From Clostridia bacterium (GTDB lineage Bacteria; Bacillota; Clostridia; Oscillospirales; Acutalibacteraceae), in NCBI GenBank assembly GCA_017623235.1, contig JAGAPN010000005.1, forward strand, positions 1 through 45,434: a stretch of 45,434 nt of DNA. The letters are read 5' to 3'. Positions within the stretch are counted from its first letter, which is position 1; each line of letters starts with the position of its first letter. Both the position numbers and the translations under genes were made by a program. Of this stretch, positions 35,729 to 44,488 are shown piece by piece. The notes beneath the pieces were generated by a model that had not been told where the DNA came from, ran no database searches, and saw only the letters and a list, made by a program, of their open reading frames with translations.

Positions 35729-36571
35729 TTAGGCAACTGAGTTAATAGCCTCGGTAATGAACTTTGCGGGGTCAGAGTCGATGATAACGTAATCAATGTT
35801 ACCGTTAAGCATATCCTGAACAGCAAGTGCGCCGCTTCCGTAGCCAACGCCGGTAACCTTGTAGCCGTCAAAGCCCCAATCCTCGTCACCCTCTACGTAG
35901 AGAGCGCCGGTAGTACCGTTCTGATAACCGATTTTAGTCTTCTCATCAAAGGAGTTAAGGATAGCCTCTACGTCTGCGGTAGTCTTGCAATCCTTAAAGG
36001 TTTCGTCGCCTCTCTTAACGATGATGCGCTGATTAGCGGTGTAATAAGAATCGGAGAAGGTAACGTGCTCCTTACGGTCCTCGCTGATGGTAAGACCTGC
36101 CATAGCGATGTCGCACTTGTGCTGACCAACGGTAAGGCAAACAGCGTCAAATTCCATATCCTTAACAACTAATTCCATATTGAGATAGTCAGCAAGAAGC
36201 TTAGCAATCTCCATATCGATACCGTAGAACTTGTCACCCTCTTTGTACTCAAAGGGAGCGAACTGAGCGTTGGTAGCAACTAAAAGCTGATCCTTGCTTG
36301 TGTCCTCTGCAGCAGAGGTAACGCCCTCGGGAGTGCCTTCACCGAAGTATTTATCACAAATCTCATCAAAGGTGCCGTCCTCCATAATCTGAGCAATGAA
36401 GGTGTTTACCTTTGTAAGAAGCTCGGGCTGATCCTTATCAACACCGAAAGCATACTTTTCCTCGGTAAGGTCAATGCCGATAACCTCGGCAGTCTTCTTC
36501 TCGCCGCCACAGCCTGCAAAGCAGCAAACCATAAGAGCAAGAGCCATTACTAATGCAATAATTCTTTTCAT
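35729..36571 (-). CDS. Amino acid ABC transporter substrate-binding lipoprotein, circularly permuted
   Basis: 280 residues. A signal peptide ends in the lipobox FAGC with Cys21. The fold is SBP_bac_3, but the order is changed: the segment that normally ends these proteins (DLTEEKYAFGVDKDQPELL to FDEICDKYFGEG, about 34-79) comes first. A linker (about 80-94) then leads into the normal beginning, LLVATNAQFAPFEYKEG (about 96-112). The protein stops at DYVIIDSDPAKFITEAINSVA, where ordinary members would continue into the moved segment. So it is a permutation, not a duplication. GGAGG precedes ATG 36571. Confidence 0.88.
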   Translation of the reverse strand: MKRIIALVMALALMVCCFAGCGGEKKTAEVIGIDLTEEKYAFGVDKDQPELLTKVNTFIAQIMEDGTFDEICDKYFGEGTPEGVTSAAEDTSKDQLLVATNAQFAPFEYKEGDKFYGIDMEIAKLLADYLNMELVVKDMEFDAVCLTVGQHKCDIAMAGLTISEDRKEHVTFSDSYYTANQRIIVKRGDETFKDCKTTADVEAILNSFDEKTKIGYQNGTTGALYVEGDEDWGFDGYKVTGVGYGSGALAVQDMLNGNIDYVIIDSDPAKFITEAINSVA

Positions 36572-36609
36572 AACAGTTTTCCTCCTTGAAAACATTTTAT
36601 AACACAGAC

Positions 36610-36638
36610 ATTATAAACGCTCTATGCAAAAAAGGCAA
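36610..36638 (-). promoter_or_regulatory. Promoter of the amino-acid transporter operon
   Basis: On the minus strand TTGCCT (36638-36633), a 17-base spacer and TATAAT (36615-36610), about 40 bases before the start codon. Confidence 0.7.
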
Positions 36639-36721
36639 GTGTTTTTTAATTTTTATGAACAATATTCATTATATAATGCAAAAATATTCAAATTATTAAC
36701 AGTTTGTTTTAAAATAATCCA

Positions 36722-36749
36722 TTGACAATGCCTTTTGCGTGAATATAAT
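36722..36749 (+). promoter_or_regulatory. Promoter of the marR-ABC exporter operon
   Basis: TTGACA (36722-36727), a 16-base spacer and TATAAT (36744-36749), directly followed by the tandem operator at 36759-36784. Confidence 0.8.
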
Positions 36750-36758
36750 AATAAACGT

Positions 36759-36784
36759 GTTAATTATTAACGAGTTAATTATTA
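36759..36784. promoter_or_regulatory. Tandem MarR-type operator
   Basis: GTTAATTATTAAC (36759-36771) is an odd-length inverted repeat, and GTTAATTATTA recurs 15 bases later (36774-36784). The repeats cover the predicted transcription start region and lie just before the marR ribosome binding site, as expected for autorepression. Confidence 0.6.
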
Positions 36785-36799
36785 TCTGAGGTGAACCTT

Positions 36800-37267
36800 A
36801 TGTTTGATAAAAACATACCTACCCCAAAGGCGATACAGCACAGCATTATGCACATTAACCGCTTACATTGTAAGGCCTTTGAGGCTAAAATAAGCGAGGT
36901 TGGAATACACCGCAGCCAGCATATGATTCTGATGTATCTTTGCAGGTGCGAAAATACCCCCTCCCAGAAGCAGATAGCCGACCATTTTGAAATCAGCCCT
37001 GCCGCAGTAGCGGTAAGTCTTAAAAAGCTGGAAAGCGGCGGCTATATAAACCGCAACTGCTCTGAATCGGATGGAAGGTATAACGAAATACAGATAACCG
37101 ACAAGGGAAAATGTGTTGTTGAATACTCAAGAAAATCCTTTGAAAATATTGATGCGAGGGCCTACCTTGGCATCTCTGATGACGAAAAAAAGATTTTAAT
37201 GTCTTTGCTTTGCAGAGTTGAAGAAAACCTTAGGGAGCTTTCGGGAAAGGACGAATGTAATGATTAA
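36800..37267 (+). CDS. MarR family transcriptional regulator
   Basis: 155 residues with a winged helix-turn-helix: PSQKQIADHFEISPAAVAVSLKKLESGGYI (recognition helix) and wing NRNCSESDGRYNEIQITDKG. The start ATG 36800 has TGAGGTG six bases upstream; the in-frame GTG at 36791 is part of that ribosome binding site. It overlaps the first ABC exporter gene by eight bases, so it very likely controls the exporter and itself through the operator in front. Confidence 0.92.
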   Translation: MFDKNIPTPKAIQHSIMHINRLHCKAFEAKISEVGIHRSQHMILMYLCRCENTPSQKQIADHFEISPAAVAVSLKKLESGGYINRNCSESDGRYNEIQITDKGKCVVEYSRKSFENIDARAYLGISDDEKKILMSLLCRVEENLRELSGKDECND

Positions 37268-39005
37268 CTGGTTTAAATACGTAAAGCCCTACCTGCTTTA
37301 CTTTATTGTGGGACCTCTTTGTATGATAATAGAGGTTATCGGTGAGGTGCTTATGCCTAAATTCCTCGCCGTTGTTATTAACGGTGCCAAAAGCGGCAGT
37401 CTGACCGTTGGCGGCAGCATAAACACCTGTCTGCTTATGATTCTCACCGCCGTTATGATGATGGTAGGCGGCGTAGGCGGCGCATATTTTGGTGCAAAGG
37501 CCTCGGTTAACTTTGCAGCCGACCTTCGCCACGATGTATTTACAAAGGTACAGAAATTCTCGTTCTCAAATATTGATAAATTCTCTACCGGCTCCCTTGT
37601 TACCCGTCTTACCAACGACGTAACCCAGCTACAGAATTTTGTAAATATGCTGCTTAGAATGTGTCTGCGCTCCCCCGGTATGCTTATAGGCGCTATTATT
37701 ATGGCGGTTACCATGCGCCCCGACCTGTCTATTGTGTTGCTTGTCACCATACCCCTTATGCTGGCATCAATTCTCTTCATTATATCAAAGGGCTTCCCCC
37801 GTTTCGCCAAAATGCAGACCAAAATTGACGCGGTAAACAACACCGTTCAGGAAAACCTTACCAACGTTCGTGTTGTAAAATCCTTTGTACGTGAAAAACA
37901 CGAAACCGAAAAATTCTTTACCGTCAACCGCGATTTAAAGGAATCGGGTATGAGCGCCGTTAAGGTGATGATATTTATGGGTCCCGTTATGACGGTATTT
38001 ATGAATATTACCACCCTGTCTGTGCTTTGGTTTGGCGCAAATATTGTACTTGGCGAGGCGGGAACTATAGGCGGTATGGAAATTGGTGACCTTTCCGCTT
38101 TTATAACCTACGTAACCCAGATACTCTCCTCTCTTATGATGGTAACTATGATGCTTATGACCTCTTCCCGCGCGTTGGCCTCTGCCAAGCGTATAAAAGA
38201 GGTGTTGGTTGAGGGGGTTGACCTGGACGACACCAATGCCACCCATCCCGAAAAGCGGGTTGAAAACGGCAAAGTTGAGTTTAAAAACATCAGTTACCGT
38301 TACTATAAAAACAGCGAGGACCCCGTTCTTGATGACCTCAGTCTTACCATAGAGGCAGGCACAACCGTCGGTATTATAGGCTCCACCGGTTGCGGCAAGA
38401 CCACCCTGGTTTCAATGATACCCCGCCTCTACGACGTAGATGCGGGCGAGGTGCTGATAGATGGCGTGAACGTTAAGGATTATTCCCTCTACAATCTACG
38501 CGAGGGAGTAGGTATGGTACTGCAAAAGAACGTTCTGTTCTCGGGCACTATTGAAGAAAACCTTCGCTGGGGCGATGAGTCGGCCACCGATGAGGAGCTT
38601 CGGGCCGCCGCAGAATATGCCCAGGCCCACGGCTTCGTTACTTCCTTTAAGGACGGATATGATACAGTATTGGAGCAGGGCGGCGTAAACGTTTCGGGCG
38701 GACAGAAGCAACGTCTTTGTATTGCCCGTGCCTTGCTTAAAAAGCCCAAAATACTGATACTTGATGACTCCACCAGCGCAGTGGATACCGCAACCGAGGC
38801 AATGATAAGAAAGGCCTTCCGCGAGGAGCTTTCCGATTCTACCAAAATAATAATTGCTCAGCGTATTTCCTCCGTTCAGGACTGCGATATGATAGTGGTT
38901 ATGAACGAGGGCAAAATTACCGGCGTCGGCACCCACGACGCACTTTTAAAGGATTGTGCCGAATACGGTGAAATCTACTATTCACAAATGGATAAGGAGG
39001 AATAA
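37260..39005 (+). CDS. ABC exporter subunit with degenerate ATP site
   Basis: 581 residues: six-helix exporter domain (about 15-320) then nucleotide-binding domain with Walker A GSTGCGKT, signature VSGGQKQR and Walker B ILILDDST. The residue after the Walker B Asp is Asp instead of the catalytic Glu, as in the non-canonical half of heterodimeric exporters such as TM287 and BmrC. The start ATG 37260 overlaps the marR stop. It pairs with the next gene. Confidence 0.93.
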   Translation: MINWFKYVKPYLLYFIVGPLCMIIEVIGEVLMPKFLAVVINGAKSGSLTVGGSINTCLLMILTAVMMMVGGVGGAYFGAKASVNFAADLRHDVFTKVQKFSFSNIDKFSTGSLVTRLTNDVTQLQNFVNMLLRMCLRSPGMLIGAIIMAVTMRPDLSIVLLVTIPLMLASILFIISKGFPRFAKMQTKIDAVNNTVQENLTNVRVVKSFVREKHETEKFFTVNRDLKESGMSAVKVMIFMGPVMTVFMNITTLSVLWFGANIVLGEAGTIGGMEIGDLSAFITYVTQILSSLMMVTMMLMTSSRALASAKRIKEVLVEGVDLDDTNATHPEKRVENGKVEFKNISYRYYKNSEDPVLDDLSLTIEAGTTVGIIGSTGCGKTTLVSMIPRLYDVDAGEVLIDGVNVKDYSLYNLREGVGMVLQKNVLFSGTIEENLRWGDESATDEELRAAAEYAQAHGFVTSFKDGYDTVLEQGGVNVSGGQKQRLCIARALLKKPKILILDDSTSAVDTATEAMIRKAFREELSDSTKIIIAQRISSVQDCDMIVVMNEGKITGVGTHDALLKDCAEYGEIYYSQMDKEE

Positions 39006-39007
39006 TT

Positions 39008-40981
39008 ATGGCAAGCAGAACTTTAGAAGAGCTTCAAAAGCAGTATTCCTCCCCCGCTAAAAGCGAAAACAAGCGTCCTATGATGGGTGGAGGCCGCCCG
39101 GGCCGCGGCCACGGCCCGGCAGGAATGGGGGGCAAGCCCAAAAACACCAGACAGACCATCCTGCGGTTGCTGGCCTATTTTAAACCCCACGTACCTAAGC
39201 TTATTGCCGTACTGTTTTGTATGGTTTTCAGCACCGTTACCTCCCTTATAGGCTCCTTTACCCTACTACCCATAATCAACCGCATCGGCCAGGTACCTAC
39301 CGAGGCCAAGGACGGTGTTATGGCGGTGGCGATGGACAAAGTTATTGAAAGGCTGACCGAAATCCCATTTATCAGCGATGTGATGGAAGGCGGCAGATTC
39401 GCCGAGGTGCTTACCTATGTTTTAGCCGCTATTTTCTTCCTTTTAATTGTATACGGCATCGGTATTATATCCTCTTATCTTCAGGCAAGACTTATGCTCT
39501 CCATTACCCAAAACACTCTTGAAAAGATAAGAAATCAGCTTTTCAGCAAGGTGCAGACCCTCCCCGTTAAATACTTTGACCAAAATCCCACAGGCGAGAT
39601 TATGAGCCGCTTTACAAACGATATTGATAATATTGATATGATGCTGAATAACTCGGTCACAACCCTGTTTTCGGGTGCTGTAACCCTGCTGGGCACACTT
39701 TTCTTTATGATAACCACCAACTGGATACTGACCCTTATTACGGTATTCTTTATTCCCATATTCGTTTACTGCGGAGTTATCATAGGAAAGACCTCAAGAA
39801 AATACTATTCCGGTCAGCAGGCGGCTTTAGGTGCCGTTAACGGTTATATTGAAGAGACGGTTACGGGTCAAAAGGTTATTAAGGTATTTAACCACGAGCA
39901 GACCTGCACAGAGGAATTTTCCCTGCTTAATAACGATATGCGTGACAAGCAGTTTAAGGCCCAGTTCTACGGCGGAATTATGGGTCCTGTTACCCACAAC
40001 GTCAGTATGATAAGCTATGGTGTAACCATAGGCGTAGGCGGCATTATGATGGTAACCGGTGGCTTTACCCCCGGCGCGCTTACGGTATTTGCCAATTACA
40101 CAAGACAGTTTAATATGCCTATTAACCAGATATCCCACCAGATGACCGCAATCTTCTCTGCCCTGGCAGGCGCAGAGCGTGTTTTTGCGGTAATGGATAT
40201 GGACCCTGAGCTTCCCGACTCTCCCGACAGCCACCTTCACACCGAAATAAAGGGTCACGTGGAGCTGAAGGACGTAAGCTTCGGTTATAACCCCGAAAAG
40301 CCGGTGCTTAAAAACATCTCACTTTACGCTAAACCCGGTCAGAAAATTGCCTTTGTAGGCTCTACGGGCGCGGGTAAAACCACTATTACTAATTTGCTTA
40401 ACCGTTTTTATGATATTGAAAGCGGCAGTATCACCATTGACGGGGTTGATATAAAGGATTATCCCCGTGATGTTTTACGAAGCAATATTGCTATGGTCCT
40501 GCAGGATACACACCTGTTCACAGGCACCGTTTTGGAAAACATCCGCTACGGCAGGCTGGATGCCACCGACGAGGAGGTTATTGCCGCCGCCAAGACCGCC
40601 AGCGCTCATTCCTTTATCACCCGTTTAGAGGATGGCTATAATACTATGATTACGGGTGACGGCTCCAACCTCTCCCAGGGTCAGCGCCAGCTGCTTAATA
40701 TTGCCCGTGCATCCCTTTCCAAAGCACCCATTTTAGTGCTGGACGAAGCCACCAGCTCGGTCGATACCAGAACCGAACGGCATATTGAACACGGTATGGA
40801 CAGACTGATGCAGGACCGTACCACCTTTGTTATAGCTCACAGGCTTTCCACCGTCAGAAACTCCAACGCCATAATGGTGCTGGAAAACGGCGAGATTATC
40901 GAACGCGGTGATCACGACGATCTGCTGGCTCAAAAGGGTCGCTACTATGAGCTTTATACGGGACTTAAGGAGTTGGATTGA
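39008..40981 (+). CDS. ABC exporter subunit, canonical ATP site
   Basis: 657 residues: a Gly/Arg-rich N-terminal tail (about 20-45), six-helix exporter domain and nucleotide-binding domain with Walker A GSTGAGKT, signature LSQGQRQ and Walker B ILVLDEAT with the catalytic Glu. The LSQGQ signature facing the degenerate site is typical of the TM288-type partner. The gene lies 2 bases after its partner, supporting a heterodimer. Likely export of drugs or lipophilic compounds; the substrate is not visible from sequence. Confidence 0.93.
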   Translation: MASRTLEELQKQYSSPAKSENKRPMMGGGRPGRGHGPAGMGGKPKNTRQTILRLLAYFKPHVPKLIAVLFCMVFSTVTSLIGSFTLLPIINRIGQVPTEAKDGVMAVAMDKVIERLTEIPFISDVMEGGRFAEVLTYVLAAIFFLLIVYGIGIISSYLQARLMLSITQNTLEKIRNQLFSKVQTLPVKYFDQNPTGEIMSRFTNDIDNIDMMLNNSVTTLFSGAVTLLGTLFFMITTNWILTLITVFFIPIFVYCGVIIGKTSRKYYSGQQAALGAVNGYIEETVTGQKVIKVFNHEQTCTEEFSLLNNDMRDKQFKAQFYGGIMGPVTHNVSMISYGVTIGVGGIMMVTGGFTPGALTVFANYTRQFNMPINQISHQMTAIFSALAGAERVFAVMDMDPELPDSPDSHLHTEIKGHVELKDVSFGYNPEKPVLKNISLYAKPGQKIAFVGSTGAGKTTITNLLNRFYDIESGSITIDGVDIKDYPRDVLRSNIAMVLQDTHLFTGTVLENIRYGRLDATDEEVIAAAKTASAHSFITRLEDGYNTMITGDGSNLSQGQRQLLNIARASLSKAPILVLDEATSSVDTRTERHIEHGMDRLMQDRTTFVIAHRLSTVRNSNAIMVLENGEIIERGDHDDLLAQKGRYYELYTGLKELD

Positions 40982-41472
40982 TGAATGATATAAGAAAAGC
41001 TACCTTCGGTGACCTTGATGAAATACTTGCAATTTACGAGAGAGCCCGCAAGTTTATGGCCGAAAACGGTAATCCTCATCAGTGGAAAAACGTTCATCCG
41101 CCCAAAAGCTCATTAGAGGAAAATATAAGGGACGGTCTGCTTTACGTTATTGAAAACGAAGGTGTTATTGACGGGGTATTCTTCTTTGATGAAGGCCCCG
41201 ACCCCACCTACGATTATATCGAGGGTAAGTGGCTGAACGACCGACCCTACTCGGTAATTCATCGTATAGCCTCGGCAGGTAGAATAAAGGGTGTGCTGAA
41301 TATATGCGTTAAGTGGTGTCTTAACTACTGCGACAATATAAAAATGGATACCCACGACGACAATAAAATAATGCAGCATCAGCTGGAAAAGCTGGGTTTT
41401 CAGCATTGCGGTACCATATACGTACCCGACTACGGCCCGATGAAGGCTTACCAGCTTGATATCAAGGTGTAA
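40981..41472 (+). CDS. GNAT family acetyltransferase
   Basis: 163 residues with GNAT layout: IRKATFGDLDEILAIYERAR at the start, the HRIASAGRIKGVLNICVKW segment (acetyl-CoA loop) and DTHDDNKIMQHQLEKLGFQHCGTIYV. AAGGAG precedes ATG 40981, which overlaps the exporter stop codon by one base. It is co-transcribed with the exporter and possibly modifies a toxic small molecule. Confidence 0.88.
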   Translation: MNDIRKATFGDLDEILAIYERARKFMAENGNPHQWKNVHPPKSSLEENIRDGLLYVIENEGVIDGVFFFDEGPDPTYDYIEGKWLNDRPYSVIHRIASAGRIKGVLNICVKWCLNYCDNIKMDTHDDNKIMQHQLEKLGFQHCGTIYVPDYGPMKAYQLDIKV

Positions 41473-41473
41473 T

Positions 41474-42502
41474 ATGACTGATATCTGGACACGACTGAAA
41501 AGTGAAACAAAACCCATACTCCTTTACGGTACGGGAAACGGCGCCGACAAGATACTTGATGAGCTGGAGCGCCTTAAGATAAAGGTTTCAGGGGTTTTTG
41601 CCAGCAGTGGCTTTGTACGGGACAGAATTTTCAGAGGCTTTAGGGTTTTATCCCTGGCCGAGGCAGAGGAATTATTCGGTGATTTTATAGCGCTGTTTTC
41701 CTTCGGCTCAAACCGTCCTGAGGTAATAGAGAATATAAAAAGCATTATGCAAAGGCACACTCTATTAGCTCCCGAGGTGCCTGTCTGCGGCGGCGCAATC
41801 TTTAATATGGATTTTGCGAAAAAGCATAAGGATAAACTCGAAAAGGCCTATTCCCTACTGGCCGACGAGCAGTCAAAAAAGGTTTTTGAGCAGACAACAC
41901 TCTTTAAACTTGACGGTGATATTTCACGGCTTTTTGCCTGTGAAACTCCCGAGGATGAGGCCTTTAACAACATTATAAGGCTTAAAGAGGGCGACAGTTT
42001 TCTTGACCTTGGTGCCTATAACGGTGACACCGTAGCCGATTTTATAAAAAGGGTGGGAAAATATTCCCACATAACGGCGGTGGAGCCCGATAAAAAAAGC
42101 TTTGCAAAGCTTGTCAGAAACACAAACGGACTAAACCTCCGGCTTATAAATGCGGCAATATCGGAAAGCTGCGGACCTATTCCCTTTTCCTTTAAATCCT
42201 CCAGAGGCTCGGCAGCCGACGGTGATGACCTTATAAACTCGGTAACCATTGATGAAATTTGCAGGGAAACCGCCTTCGACTACATCAAATTTGACGTCGA
42301 GGGCAAGGAGCTTGAAGCTATCTGCGGCGGCAAAAAAACTATAAAAAAAGATAGACCCAAAATGCTTGTTTCGGCCTATCACAAAAGCGACGATTATTTT
42401 TCTATACCGCTGACGGTTATTGACCTTAATCCCGATTACAAAATTTATATGCGCCACTACCCTTATGTTCCCGCCTGGGATACAAATTTTTACTTTATTT
42501 AA
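41474..42502 (+). CDS. FkbM-type SAM methyltransferase with N-terminal nucleotide-binding-like domain
   Basis: 342 residues. The N-terminal third (ILLYGTGNGADKILDELERL) resembles a Rossmann sensing domain found in front of FkbM methyltransferases. The rest has SAM motif FLDLGAYNGDTVADFI, ITAVEPDKKSF, and FDYIKFDVEGKELEAI. FkbM enzymes O-methylate sugars or other small molecules. The ATG lies one base after the GNAT stop. A bidirectional terminator follows. Confidence 0.88.
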   Translation: MTDIWTRLKSETKPILLYGTGNGADKILDELERLKIKVSGVFASSGFVRDRIFRGFRVLSLAEAEELFGDFIALFSFGSNRPEVIENIKSIMQRHTLLAPEVPVCGGAIFNMDFAKKHKDKLEKAYSLLADEQSKKVFEQTTLFKLDGDISRLFACETPEDEAFNNIIRLKEGDSFLDLGAYNGDTVADFIKRVGKYSHITAVEPDKKSFAKLVRNTNGLNLRLINAAISESCGPIPFSFKSSRGSAADGDDLINSVTIDEICRETAFDYIKFDVEGKELEAICGGKKTIKKDRPKMLVSAYHKSDDYFSIPLTVIDLNPDYKIYMRHYPYVPAWDTNFYFI

Positions 42503-42506
42503 AGCC

Positions 42507-42537
42507 AAAAGACACGGACCGATGGTCCGTGTCTTTT
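42507..42537. terminator. Bidirectional terminator between the FkbM gene and radA
   Basis: Perfect 14-bp stem AAAAGACACGGACC/GGTCCGTGTCTTTT with a GAT loop, between convergent genes. Confidence 0.95.
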
Positions 42538-42541
42538 GTTA

Positions 42542-43903
42542 TCATTTAAGCAGTTGTATGGCGGCGACCAGGGTGGGCACGCCGATTATTTCAATGGATT
42601 CCCTAAAGGATGAAAGCTGTTTAAGGCAGGCCTTGGGTACAACGCACTGATTAAAGCCCAGACGCTGGGCCTCCTTTACCCTGTCTGCAATACGGGGCAC
42701 GGTGCGGATTTCTCCCGACAGACCGACCTCGCCGAAGATAACCATATTGTCGGGTATTGGGAAATCTCTGACACCCGAAACCAGGGCCATTGCTACGGCC
42801 AAATCTACAGCAGGCTCGTCCAGACGAAGTCCGCCAACAATATTAAGGTAGGCGTCAAGGCTGGAGAAATACATCCCCTCACGCTTTTCAAGTACAGCCA
42901 GAATAAGATTGAAACGGTTATAATCAAAGCCTGTGGCCATTCGCCTGGGGTTACCAAAGCCGGTAGCGGTAACCAAGGCCTGCACCTCAGCAAGAATCGG
43001 CCTGGTGCCCTCAATTACGCAGGTAATGGCCGAACCCGAAACGCCGCTTATTCTTCCCGACAGCAGCATTGCCGAGGGATTTTCCACCTCCATAAGGCCT
43101 TTGTCGGTCATTTCAAAAACGCCTATTTCATTGGTAGATCCAAAACGGTTTTTAACTGCGCGCAGTATGCGATATGACTGATTGCGCTCGCCCTCAAAAT
43201 ACAAAACCGTATCTACAATATGCTCCAGCACCTTGGGGCCCGCAATTTCACCGCCCTTATTTACGTGGCCTACAATTATTACAGGAATGTCAAGGCTTTT
43301 GCCTGTGCCAAGGAGCATATTTGCCGACTCCCTTACCTGGACGATACTGCCGCAAGAGGACGATAACTCGTCTATCTTCATTGTCTGAATAGAATCTATC
43401 ATAACAAGGTCGGGCTTGGCAGTGGATATATAGCCGCAGATTGCCTGCACGTCGGTTTCGGCCATTATTGATATGTTATCTGTATATACACCAAGGCGGT
43501 TGGCCCTGAGTTTAAGCTGAACGGCAGACTCCTCACCCGAAACGTAAAGCACCTTAAGGGTCGGGTCGATATTTTTGCAGATTTGTAAAAGAATTGTAGA
43601 TTTACCTATTCCCGGGTCACCGCTAATAAGGGAAACCGAGCCCTTAACGATACCGCCGCCCAACACCCTGTCAAGCTCGGGAATATTGGTTATTAGACGA
43701 TGCTCGTTTTCAAAGGTAATGTCGCTTAAGGGTTTTGCCACGGCAACCCCGGCCTTTGCGGCTTTCACGGGGGCTTTAGCGGTGGATACCACCTCTTCCT
43801 CCAGGGTATTCCACTCATTACACTGGGGACATTTACCCAGCCATTTTGGGGTTTCAAAGCCACAATTTGTACATACGTATACCGATTTTACCTTTGATGC
43901 CAT
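42542..43903 (-). CDS. radA: DNA repair protein RadA
   Basis: Helicase-like protein for recombination intermediates. 453 residues: zinc finger CTNC...CPQC (about 11-29), Walker A GDPGIGKST, the RadA-specific KNRFGS motif and a C-terminal Lon-like domain with GGLRLDEPAVDLAVAMAL. The start is at ATG 43903. It lies 3 bases after the truncated amidase gene, so the two were probably co-transcribed. Confidence 0.96.
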   Translation of the reverse strand: MASKVKSVYVCTNCGFETPKWLGKCPQCNEWNTLEEEVVSTAKAPVKAAKAGVAVAKPLSDITFENEHRLITNIPELDRVLGGGIVKGSVSLISGDPGIGKSTILLQICKNIDPTLKVLYVSGEESAVQLKLRANRLGVYTDNISIMAETDVQAICGYISTAKPDLVMIDSIQTMKIDELSSSCGSIVQVRESANMLLGTGKSLDIPVIIVGHVNKGGEIAGPKVLEHIVDTVLYFEGERNQSYRILRAVKNRFGSTNEIGVFEMTDKGLMEVENPSAMLLSGRISGVSGSAITCVIEGTRPILAEVQALVTATGFGNPRRMATGFDYNRFNLILAVLEKREGMYFSSLDAYLNIVGGLRLDEPAVDLAVAMALVSGVRDFPIPDNMVIFGEVGLSGEIRTVPRIADRVKEAQRLGFNQCVVPKACLKQLSSFRESIEIIGVPTLVAAIQLLK

Positions 43904-43906
43904 TTT

Positions 43907-44488
43907 CTACTCCTGATTATTAAAATATTCCAGCGTTCCGCAATATAGCGAGAAGGCCAGCTTTGATTGATAGTCATTGGTTTTAAGAAGCTCAAGCTCC
44001 TGCTTATTACTTAAAAATCCACACTCTACAATAACGGCGGGTATCTTTGCATTTTTTAACAGATATATTGTTTTGTCACTCTTTTTCACGGTGCGATTGT
44101 TATCGGGTTGCAGGCGCTTAATCAAAGATTTTTGAAGAGATTCCGCCAAAAGATGCGAGTTGCCATGGTTAGGCGAGTAAAACACCTGTGCACCGTTTAC
44201 AGATGAAGTTGTAAATTTATTAAGATGCACACTAACAAATAAACCGTTGGGATTAGCGTTCAGAAGAGCCAGCCTGTTTTTCATATCGCTGACCTTTCGG
44301 TGAGCTATAGTATCGTTTGGGTCGGTTTCGGTGCCCATATCAGCGCTTCTTGTTAGAATAACGTCAAAGCCGCCCAGCTTATAAAACTCGGCCAGCTTTA
44401 GCGTGATGGCAAGATTTATATCCTTTTCCTTTGTTCCGTCAGCCGCCTGGGCTCCCCCATCAAACCCACCGTGGGCTGAATTAGCCAA
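43907..44488 (-). pseudogene. cwlD: CwlD-like N-acetylmuramoyl-L-alanine amidase lacking its 5' end
   Basis: Amidase_3 enzyme; CwlD makes muramic-delta-lactam in the spore cortex, needed for germination. The remaining 193 residues begin at the HGGFDGGA zinc site and keep the further ligands (KEKDINLA, VSVHLNK) and the catalytic VECGFLSN. Bacillus CwlD has about 40 more residues at the front, with a membrane anchor and first beta strand (LDPGHGG). Here the frame upstream only reaches a TAG at 44546-44548 and has no ATG or ribosome binding site; TTG 44488 is the only possible start. The break coincides with a recombinase gene, which suggests insertion of an element. Confidence 0.78.

Noticed and set aside
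35686..35889. Small frame covering the hairpin next to the permease gene
   Set aside because: It overlaps the 3' end of the binding-protein gene in another frame, and the region is better explained by the stem-loop.
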